27,327 nt of DNA from the NCBI GenBank assembly GCA_002359465.1, contig DENA01000037.1:3989-31315 (forward strand). The letters run 5' to 3'. The translations under genes were made by a program, and so were the position numbers. Shown here one piece after another: positions 21,218 through 27,327 of this stretch; the first letter of the stretch is position 1, and each line of letters starts with the position of its first letter. The stretch comes from Ruminococcaceae bacterium UBA2656. Its GTDB lineage: Bacteria > Bacillota > Clostridia > Oscillospirales > Acutalibacteraceae. The notes below the pieces were generated by a model. The model worked only from the letters and a program-made list of their open reading frames with translations. It was not told where the DNA came from and made no database searches.

Positions 21218-21604
21218 CTATTTGGCAAGGAAAGGAGCCCTTTCGCATAATCCGCAGAGCCCCAGTGCGGGAAGGGTAGCCAAACACCACAGCATAGAAA
21301 ACGGTACGCAGATTTGCCCCATGATATTTAGCGGAATGGCAGAATAATCCCATACATTAAGTTTCAAAGCAACGTTCACAAGAAGCCCGGTTGCGAATTC
21401 AACTGCGGTGATGATTCCTGAACCGGCGAAACATTTGATTGAAATCGGACTGCTTTTCATATCGTGATTGCATATCCTGTCAATCAGGCACAGGCAAAGC
21501 CCGCCCGCTGCCGCCATGGAAATATCTGTTTTCCCGCGACAGATTATTTCCAGTGCCGGATACACCGTCCCTCCCGTTAAAAATAAAAACGCATATTTTT
21601 TCAT
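21218..21604 (-). CDS. CmpB-like putative ABC permease-family small membrane protein
   Basis: This is a 128-residue membrane protein; the ATG at 21604 is preceded by GGGGTGATA. About four hydrophobic segments are visible. The conserved segment LTGGTVYPALEIICRGKTDISMAAAGGLCL is the hallmark of the PF06541/CmpB family, often named 'putative ABC transporter permease'. No ATPase gene is near and the protein has no ABC permease fold that I can see, so the name is a label only. It is single, between the tRNA operon and the Cache-GGDEF-EAL gene, which is divergent. Confidence 0.8.
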   Translation of the reverse strand: MKKYAFLFLTGGTVYPALEIICRGKTDISMAAAGGLCLCLIDRICNHDMKSSPISIKCFAGSGIITAVEFATGLLVNVALKLNVWDYSAIPLNIMGQICVPFSMLWCLATLPALGLCGLCERAPFLAK

Positions 21605-21819
21605 CCTATTATCACCCCACTTTGCGTCCATTGAAATTGTTTGCAGGGTGAATAAATTTATTCGTCCACGCTTAAATTTAAACAGTAATGTCCGATATAT
21701 TAATAACATAAAAAATATTTTGAAGGAACGCTTTCCATTTAGAAGAGCCGGTGATCTGCAATGACGTAATAGCAGAAGACCATTGAATAATGCAAATTTT
21801 GTCGAAAATGGGTGGCTGA

Positions 21820-24066
21820 ATGCGATATCAAAGAAATAAAATAATCTTGATTATTGCCGGCGTTGTCACAATCCTGGTTATGCTTGGATTTGCCTTTGTT
21901 TTAGGCGTGCGCGGCATTTTAACGATTAATACACAGACTTCACTTCAAAAGATATCGGAACAGGGTGCGAATGCCGCGCGCGCGGCGATTGTAGGAAATT
22001 TGGATACACTCAGCGCCCTGTCTGAGCAGAATGGGATTACCGGAAGCAGGACTGAGAAAATAGAAATCCTTTCAGACGAAGCAAGACGAAAGAATTTTGT
22101 AAGAGTGGCTTATGCCGATAAATTTGGTTACGCTGTTACTAATAACGGGCAGAGCGTCATGGTCAATGAAAGGGAGTACTTTCAGAAAGCGCTGTCCGGT
22201 CATGCCAATATTTCAGGCGGGCTGATTGATTTATTTGACTCCGACAGAAAAATTATCGCGTATGCGGTACCGGTTATCCGTACCCGCAAAATCGTGGGGG
22301 TATTGATTGCAACGGCCCGTGACGACGAAAAACTGAACATTATGGATAATATTGCAGTCGATTCCGATTACTCCATTTATATTCTTTCACATGACGGCAA
22401 GGTGGTTTCCAGTCGGAGCGGTCAGGATTACTTTAGCAGCTTCTTTCAATATATCGGCTCACAGTCTTCCCGAAAGGAAATTAATGCAATAAAAAACAAT
22501 TTTATTTTCCAACAGTCAGGAAAAGGAGCCTGCACTGTAAACGGAATTGATAAGCTGGTTGGATACAGCGGCATCAGGGGAACCGAAGGCTGGATGTTTG
22601 CGGTTATGGTGGATAAGAATAAAATAATGGCTCCGGCCAATCAGATTCTTATTATGAGCGCCGTTTTGTTTGGACTGCTCATCCTTGAATTCATTGTCGC
22701 TTCAGTCGGCTTTGTTAAATTTAAAAAAACAAGTTATGAAGCAAATGTGCGGCGGAATGAGGAAATCAGCTATTTTACTTATACTGACACCTTAACAAAT
22801 TTGCCCAACCGCAGGGGAATTAAAAAAAACATTTCCGGATGGATTAAGACCTGCCGTGAGGAAAGCAGGAATGGGGCCGCCTTTTTCCTTGACATCGATA
22901 ATTTCCAGTCTGTGAACAACACCTTCGGCAATGAAATCGGGGATGCATTCCTTGCTTCAGCGGCTGCCCGTCTGGCGGCAGTGGAGGGGGAGAATATACT
23001 GCTCGGCAGAATCGGCGGCGACGAGTTTGCCCTGCTGATATCAAATGTGGATACCTCGGAAGAGCTTGAAAGCTGCGCGAAAAATATTTTGCGCCTGTTT
23101 AAGGAGCCGTTTCTGATTCATGATAATGTGATTCAACTGACATGTAGCATTGGCGCCATCCTATTTAACTATCATGAAATCATAACAGACAACCGGTTTG
23201 ATGAAATTATTAATCGCGGTGAATTTGTTCTGCGTGAGGCAAAAAGCACGTCCAAGGGGAGTTATGCTCTGTTTAATGAAGAGTTCGGCATTACGATTGA
23301 CCGCCAGCATCAGATGCAGCGCGAGCTTAAAATGTCCATTCACAATAAAGAACTTTCCTGCTATTTTCAGCCGCAGTATGATTATAGGAAAAAATCGATT
23401 GTCGGCTTTGAATCCCTGGCGCGCTGGAACAGCGCCAAATTCGGCATGGTTCCGCCCATTGAGTTTATCGCAATGGCTGAAAGTAACGGATTTATCAAGG
23501 AATTAGGTCGGTTCGTCGTTGACCAGACCTTTGCTTTTGCACAAAGCATCAAGGGCCGGGGTCTTCGCGTTTCCTTTAACACTTCTCCGGTGGAGCTATT
23601 ACAGGCCGACTATGTTGATTATGTGATAGAACGCTTCTATTATTATGGCCTGGATTCCGACAGCGTGGCAATTGAAGTAACGGAATCCTCTTTAATTGAA
23701 TCTTTCGACGGCGTAATCGAAAAGCTTGAAATTTTGGGCAGGCATGGAATTTATGTGTATCTTGACGATTTCGGCACAGGGTTTTCTTCGCTTACTTATT
23801 TGAAAAACCTTCCCATCCATTCAGTGAAAATTGATAAGAGCTTTATTGATGAGGTGGTGACCGACCGGGTTGGAAAAGATATTGTCGATATGATTGTCCG
23901 TCTGGCGAAAAGGCTGGACCTGGAAGTAATTGCGGAAGGCGTGGAAACGCAGGACCAGCTTGAATGTATCTATGGATGCGGATGCAATATGATTCAGGGA
24001 TATCTTATCAGCCCCCCGGTTCCTTGGGAAAAAGCAGTATCACTGTTGGATGTACTGCATAAATAA
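21820..24066 (+). CDS. Cache-GGDEF-EAL c-di-GMP turnover protein
   Basis: The product has 748 residues; ATG 21820 follows GGTGG. The first transmembrane helix (about 8-30) is followed by an extracellular Cache-type sensor domain (about 35-270, with NEREYFQKALSGHANISG and IAYAVPVI patterns), then a second helix (about 276-298). The GGDEF domain has YTDTLTNLPNRRG and an intact IGGDEF (GGDEF at 399-403). The I-site RxxD five residues before it is absent, so product feedback is unlikely. The EAL domain has ESLARW (Ala to Ser), NTSPVE, EVTESS, DDFGTGFSSL, KIDKSF and AEGVET. It may both make and break c-di-GMP under control of a small external ligand. It is single, with its own terminator. Confidence 0.93.
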   Translation: MRYQRNKIILIIAGVVTILVMLGFAFVLGVRGILTINTQTSLQKISEQGANAARAAIVGNLDTLSALSEQNGITGSRTEKIEILSDEARRKNFVRVAYADKFGYAVTNNGQSVMVNEREYFQKALSGHANISGGLIDLFDSDRKIIAYAVPVIRTRKIVGVLIATARDDEKLNIMDNIAVDSDYSIYILSHDGKVVSSRSGQDYFSSFFQYIGSQSSRKEINAIKNNFIFQQSGKGACTVNGIDKLVGYSGIRGTEGWMFAVMVDKNKIMAPANQILIMSAVLFGLLILEFIVASVGFVKFKKTSYEANVRRNEEISYFTYTDTLTNLPNRRGIKKNISGWIKTCREESRNGAAFFLDIDNFQSVNNTFGNEIGDAFLASAAARLAAVEGENILLGRIGGDEFALLISNVDTSEELESCAKNILRLFKEPFLIHDNVIQLTCSIGAILFNYHEIITDNRFDEIINRGEFVLREAKSTSKGSYALFNEEFGITIDRQHQMQRELKMSIHNKELSCYFQPQYDYRKKSIVGFESLARWNSAKFGMVPPIEFIAMAESNGFIKELGRFVVDQTFAFAQSIKGRGLRVSFNTSPVELLQADYVDYVIERFYYYGLDSDSVAIEVTESSLIESFDGVIEKLEILGRHGIYVYLDDFGTGFSSLTYLKNLPIHSVKIDKSFIDEVVTDRVGKDIVDMIVRLAKRLDLEVIAEGVETQDQLECIYGCGCNMIQGYLISPPVPWEKAVSLLDVLHK

Positions 24067-24073
24067 TGGACAG

Positions 24074-24114
24074 ACTACGGGGCAAGATTGATTGATTTTG
24101 CCCCGTAGTTTTTT
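24074..24114 (+). terminator. Intrinsic terminator after the GGDEF-EAL gene
   Basis: A 12-bp stem, ACTACGGGGCAA (24074-24085) with TTGCCCCGTAGT (24098-24109), is followed by a T6 run. Confidence 0.92.
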
Positions 24115-24124
24115 CTGCCTTTTG

Positions 24125-24133
24125 TGCTATAAT
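24125..24133 (+). promoter_or_regulatory. Extended -10 promoter of nagB
   Basis: TGCTATAAT is a perfect TGn-TATAAT extended -10; no good -35 is seen. The same TTTTGTGCTATAAT string recurs upstream of the dipeptidase gene. Confidence 0.7.
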
Positions 24134-24169
24134 TTTATTAGAAAAGAAATTTTTAGTGTTTTAAAATGT

Positions 24170-24190
24170 AAATAAAAATTATTTTTATTT
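24170..24190. repeat. AT palindrome in the nagB leader
   Basis: AAATAAAAAT and ATTTTTATTT flank one base, a perfect 10-bp-arm palindrome, 34 nt before the nagB start. It may be an operator or an AT hairpin; it does not resemble the NagR/GntR sites known to me. Confidence 0.4.
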
Positions 24191-24224
24191 ATAGCCTTAA
24201 TGGGCATATGAAAGGAAGATTAAT

Positions 24225-24977
24225 ATGAAAATCATCAGTGCGCCGGATTATCAGAGCATGAGCCGAAAAGCGGCCAACATTATCTCTGCTCAGGTTATTT
24301 TATTTCCGAGTTCGGTTTTAGGCCTTGCCACCGGCTCCACGCCGCTTGGCGTTTACAGCCAGCTGATAGAATGGTATAAGAAGGATGATATCGACTTTTC
24401 AAAAGTACACAGTGTCAATCTTGATGAGTATTGCGGCTTGTCCACCGAGCACGAGCAAAGTTACCGCAATTATATGAATACTAATTTCTTCAGTCAGGTA
24501 AATATACCGATAGAAAACACAAATGTTCCGAACGGGCTTGCAAAGGACATTGATGCGGAGTGCAGGCGGTACGACAATGTAATCAACAGTCTGGGCGGCA
24601 TTGACTTACAGCTTCTGGGAATCGGCCATACGGGCCACATTGGATTTAACGAGCCGGACGATGATTTTGACAAGACCACGCACTGCGTGAAGCTGAAACA
24701 AAAAACGATCGACGCCAACGCGCGCTTTTTTGACAACGCGGCAGATGTACCGCAGTATGCCATTACCATGGGCATCAAGGCAATTATGCAGGCGAAAAAG
24801 ATCCTGCTGGTTGCAAACGGAGCCAGCAAAGCGGAGATCCTCTGCCGTTCGCTTTTCGGTCCGATTACGCCTGAGGTTCCCGCCTCCATTCTCCAGCTTC
24901 ACAACGACCTGACGGTTGTCGCCGATGAAGAGGCGCTGAAAGTGATTCGTGAGCAATACCCGGCTTCCATTGGATAA
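24225..24977 (+). CDS. nagB: Glucosamine-6-phosphate deaminase
   Basis: This protein has 250 residues, the normal length for NagB; ATG 24225 follows AAAGGAAG. It converts glucosamine-6-phosphate to fructose-6-phosphate and ammonia, feeding amino sugars from cell wall or host glycans into glycolysis. Visible landmarks are LATGSTPLGVY (phosphate loop), NLDEYCGL (catalytic Asp), and GIGHTGHIGFNEP with the ring-opening His and Glu. The two residues before GHIGF vary among firmicute NagB proteins, so HT there is not a defect. No nagA or transporter is adjacent. Confidence 0.96.
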   Translation: MKIISAPDYQSMSRKAANIISAQVILFPSSVLGLATGSTPLGVYSQLIEWYKKDDIDFSKVHSVNLDEYCGLSTEHEQSYRNYMNTNFFSQVNIPIENTNVPNGLAKDIDAECRRYDNVINSLGGIDLQLLGIGHTGHIGFNEPDDDFDKTTHCVKLKQKTIDANARFFDNAADVPQYAITMGIKAIMQAKKILLVANGASKAEILCRSLFGPITPEVPASILQLHNDLTVVADEEALKVIREQYPASIG

Positions 24978-24994
24978 TTACCATATATTTTACA

Positions 24995-25022
24995 GGGTGG
25001 GTTTTGGCCCACCCTTATTTTT
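24995..25022 (+). terminator. Intrinsic terminator after nagB
   Basis: GGGTGGG (24995-25001) pairs with CCCACCC (25008-25014) over a 6-nt loop, followed by a T-rich run. Confidence 0.88.
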
Positions 25023-25034
25023 TGGTATTTTTTG

Positions 25035-25043
25035 TGCTATAAT
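25035..25043 (+). promoter_or_regulatory. Extended -10 promoter of the dipeptidase gene
   Basis: TGCTATAAT, identical in context (TTTTGTGCTATAAT) to the nagB promoter, lies 32 nt upstream of the GTG start. Confidence 0.7.
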
Positions 25044-25075
25044 AAGCTCAATATAACAGGAAAGGAAGAGTATCC

Positions 25076-26455
25076 GTGAGTTTTGGAAGTAAGATTTTAA
25101 ACTATCAGGAAGATATTATACATGATCTGGCAGAGTTGGTCGCAATCCCCTCCGTACGCAGCGAGGCCGTTGAAGGCATGCCGTTTGGGAAAGCGCCCGC
25201 CGAGGCGCTGAACCGGATTTTGAGTATGGCGGAAAATATGGGCTTTGCCACAAAGAATGTGGGCAACTATGTCGGTCATGCCGAATACGGCGAGGGCAGC
25301 GAGGTTGCCGCGGTGGTTGCCCATATGGATATTGTGCCGGCGGGGGAGGGCTGGGATACCGACCCGTTTACCCTGACGAAGAAAGGAAACCTGTATTACG
25401 GCCGCGGTACGGCGGACGACAAAGGGGCCGCCATCGTCGCTCTTTATTGTTTAAAGGTGCTGAAGGATGAAAATATCAAGCCGAAACGCCGCCTGCGCGT
25501 GATTTTCGGCGCCGGTGAGGAAACCGCCAGCGACGATCTTGAAATGTACCTGAAATCGGAGCAAATGCCTGTCATGGCGTTCACCCCGGATTCAGAATAC
25601 GGTATCTGCAACCGTGAAAAAGGAATTCTGCGTCTGACCGTATCGTCAAAACAGCATAGTTCGGCAGTGGTTCGTGAATTCACCGCCGGTACCGTTGTCA
25701 ACGCTGTTCCCGCCAAAGCGAAGGCCGTTGTAATGTGTACGGATGATGTCTACGGCAGAATTCAGAAAGCCGCCTCGCGTATGGAGGGCGATTTCAGCTT
25801 TGTAAAAACAGAGGACGGCACCGAAATCACGTCGGTGGGCAAGGCGTCCCATGCCATGCAGCCGCAGGAAGGATTTAACGCCGCGACCCATCTGATGAAG
25901 CTGTTGGGTGAAGTGTTTTCAGAAGAGGAGCTCGGCGGGCTGATCAGTTTTGTCAACAGGAGCATCGGCACGGAGCTTCACGGAGAATCTCTCGGCGTTT
26001 ATCTGAACGACAAGGAATCCGGCCCTCTTACGCTGAACCTCGGCCTTGCGGGCATTTATGACAGTTCCGCGTCGATCGGCATTGACATCCGCTATCCGGT
26101 TACCGCCAAAGGAAAGGATATTTTCGCTGCCATTGCGGAAAGCGCCCTGCAATACGGCCTTAAAGCGACGCTAAACCAGGACAACAAGCCGCTTTTCCTG
26201 CCGGAAAGCAGTCCGCTCATTACCCTCCTGCAAGAAGCCTTTGCGGCGGTTACCGGTAAGCCGGCCGACGTGTACGCTACCGGCGGCGGAACCTATGCGC
26301 GCGCTTTTGAGGGCCGCGCCGTTGCGTTCGGCCCCTTCTTTGCCGACGAGCCTGACCGCCGTCTGCACAATACGAATGAGAATATTGACATTGACCGGTT
26401 TATGGTTCACGCGCAGGTATGTCTTGAAGCAATGTACCGCATGCTTACGCAATGA
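25076..26455 (+). CDS. pepV: PepV-type (Sapep, M20) metal-dependent dipeptidase
   Basis: This protein has 459 residues, the usual PepV length. The start is a GTG at 25076, preceded by GGAAAGGAAGAG. M20 metallopeptidase landmarks appear in order: AHMDIVPAGEGWDTDPF (metal His and Asp), GRGTADDKGA (bridging Asp), GAGEETASDDLE (catalytic Glu pair), TPDSEYG (metal Asp) and a C-terminal metal His in DRRLHNTNE. The central lid domain is present. It cleaves dipeptides, usually with N-terminal beta-Ala or D-Ala variants in related enzymes, and acts in the cytoplasm. It is followed after 12 bp by an HD-domain gene in the same operon. Confidence 0.93.
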   Translation: MSFGSKILNYQEDIIHDLAELVAIPSVRSEAVEGMPFGKAPAEALNRILSMAENMGFATKNVGNYVGHAEYGEGSEVAAVVAHMDIVPAGEGWDTDPFTLTKKGNLYYGRGTADDKGAAIVALYCLKVLKDENIKPKRRLRVIFGAGEETASDDLEMYLKSEQMPVMAFTPDSEYGICNREKGILRLTVSSKQHSSAVVREFTAGTVVNAVPAKAKAVVMCTDDVYGRIQKAASRMEGDFSFVKTEDGTEITSVGKASHAMQPQEGFNAATHLMKLLGEVFSEEELGGLISFVNRSIGTELHGESLGVYLNDKESGPLTLNLGLAGIYDSSASIGIDIRYPVTAKGKDIFAAIAESALQYGLKATLNQDNKPLFLPESSPLITLLQEAFAAVTGKPADVYATGGGTYARAFEGRAVAFGPFFADEPDRRLHNTNENIDIDRFMVHAQVCLEAMYRMLTQ

Positions 26456-26467
26456 TCAGGGGATAAA

Positions 26468-27142
26468 ATGGATAAATATCATCACATCACACTGGAAGAC
26501 ATTCTGAAAAACGAAGAAATCAATGCCTATATTACCAATGGCAATGATAATCTGGGGGTAATCGGTTTTACCGAGCATGGCTTTGCCCACGCAAAGCGTT
26601 CCTCCAATTATGCAAGCTACATTTTACGCACCCTTCATTATGACGACCGGACTTGCGAACTCGCGGCCATTGCGGGCTACATGCATGACATCGGCAATGT
26701 GGTCAACCGTACCGACCACGCCCAGAGCGGCGCGCTGATGGCTTTTCAGATTTTGAACCGTCTGGGAATGCCGCCGCGCGAAATTGCGCTGATTGTCGCC
26801 GCAATCGGCAACCATGACGAAGGGACCGCCGCTGCGGTCAATCCGATTGCGGCCGCATTGATTCTTTCCGATAAAGGGGATGTGCGCCGCACCCGCGTAC
26901 GCGACAAAGAAACCGTCGGAGCGGATATCCACGACCGTGTGAATTACGCGGTGGAACGCGCCTCTACCGAGGTAGACGCTGAAAAAAGGACGGCTACGCT
27001 CAACATTACGATTGATACGCGGATATGTCCGGTAATGGAATATTTTGAGATTTTCATGACCCGCATGGTGCTTTGCCGCCAGGCTGCGATGTATCTCGGT
27101 CTGCAGTTTGAGCTGATCATCAACGATACAAGGCTTCTTTAA
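26468..27142 (+). CDS. HD-domain metal-dependent phosphohydrolase-like protein
   Basis: This protein has 224 residues; ATG 26468 follows CAGGGGAT. The HD pattern is present: TEHGFAHAKR (first His), AGYMHDIGNVVNR (the HD pair) and IGNHDEGTA (third His and Asp), a binuclear-metal HD fold in the N-terminal half. The C-terminal half (VGADIHDRVNYAVERA onward) is alpha/beta and specific to this clostridial subfamily. The substrate is unknown; nucleotide or phosphate-ester cleavage is the family expectation. It is probably co-transcribed with pepV and ends at a strong hairpin. Confidence 0.85.
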   Translation: MDKYHHITLEDILKNEEINAYITNGNDNLGVIGFTEHGFAHAKRSSNYASYILRTLHYDDRTCELAAIAGYMHDIGNVVNRTDHAQSGALMAFQILNRLGMPPREIALIVAAIGNHDEGTAAAVNPIAAALILSDKGDVRRTRVRDKETVGADIHDRVNYAVERASTEVDAEKRTATLNITIDTRICPVMEYFEIFMTRMVLCRQAAMYLGLQFELIINDTRLL

Positions 27143-27148
27143 GTGCAT

Positions 27149-27189
27149 AGGAAAAGGCGCGCCGTTTTTTACGCGGCGAGCCTTTTCCT
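27149..27189. terminator. Bidirectional terminator between convergent HD genes
   Basis: AGGAAAAGGC (27149-27158) pairs with GCCTTTTCCT (27180-27189), with a smaller CCG/CGG inner stem. It serves the HD gene on the plus strand and the partial gene on the minus strand. Confidence 0.8.
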
Positions 27190-27200
27190 GTTTCCCGCTT

Positions 27201-27327
27201 TTATCTGGAAATCAGTGCGGGATAGATTCTTAAAGTTTCAATAATCGAGCAGAATTTATCTGAAAGGCTTACGATCAGCGCTTCCTTGTACCTTGGCGGA
27301 GTCAGCGTCAGCGGCCACATGTGTTTT
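27201..27327 (-). CDS. HD-domain protein, C-terminal end (cut by window)
   Basis: The last 41 codons of a minus-strand gene are visible: [20 protein letters not shown] followed by [21 protein letters not shown] and the TAA stop at 27201-27203. The HMWPLT..PPR.KEA.IVSL.DK pattern is the metal-binding C-terminal part of a family of small HD-domain proteins. The start lies beyond base 27327. It converges with the preceding HD-domain gene. Confidence 0.7.
   Translation of the reverse strand, partial: KHMWPLTLTPPRYKEALIVSLSDKFCSIIETLRIYPALISR

Noticed and set aside
21710..21819. Cyclic-di-GMP riboswitch upstream of the Cache-GGDEF-EAL gene
   Set aside because: The leader lacks the conserved GEMM-I/II core and has no terminator, so there is no support for it.

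Overview
The window looks like chromosomal DNA of an anaerobic, low-to-mid GC Firmicute of class Clostridia, probably near the Oscillospiraceae/Ruminococcaceae. The grounds are a PerR-type regulator next to a reverse rubrerythrin, Bacillota-type Shine-Dalgarno sequences (AGGAGG, GGGGTGA), consensus sigma-A promoters, encoded CCA ends on the tRNAs, and close matches to clostridial families (DUF1048, YitT, the BaiN/HI0933 flavoproteins, PepV). No species can be named from the sequence alone.

Layout. (1) 1-3.7 kb, minus strand: a Dabb-domain protein cut by the window edge, clpB, and upstream of clpB a ribbon-helix-helix (RHH) protein whose promoter carries a 12-bp direct repeat spaced 21 bp. (2) 3.8-7.2 kb: a membrane GGDEF-like/EAL protein with a degenerate GGDEF site, a two-gene unit (DUF6530-like and GIY-YIG) behind a consensus promoter with a perfect inverted-repeat operator, and a YitT-type membrane protein. 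(3) 7.4-12 kb, plus strand: PerR-like regulator plus reverse rubrerythrin (peroxide defence), then an operon of a COG2426 membrane protein and two FAD-dependent proteins. (4) 12.1-13.4 kb, minus strand: CDP-alcohol phosphatidyltransferase, a P-loop kinase and a stand-alone FakA C-terminal-like domain.

(5) 13.5-21 kb is an accessory, decayed stretch. It holds a PadR/DUF1048/DUF1048 operon whose ABC transporter has been collapsed by an internal deletion, a TetR regulator with two membrane proteins sharing a 23-bp operator-containing element, IS21-like end repeats, an in-frame chimera of a P-loop phosphotransferase and a nucleotidyltransferase that lacks both catalytic N-termini, a secreted AT-rich beta-propeller-like protein, a promoter-driven structured RNA candidate ending in an intrinsic terminator, and a phage-type Cys-rich small protein. 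It ends at two tRNA-Ser genes (GCU and UGA), a usual boundary for integrated elements.

(6) 21-27.3 kb is ordinary core sequence: a small CmpB-like membrane protein, a Cache-GGDEF-EAL cyclic-di-GMP protein, nagB, a PepV-type dipeptidase, an HD-domain protein, and the end of a second HD-domain protein running in from the right edge.

No complete, clearly new multi-gene system is evident. The best leads are regulatory and RNA-level: the RHH/clpB control region, the DUF6530/GIY-YIG operator unit, the TetR membrane-protein unit and the structured RNA near 20.3 kb.
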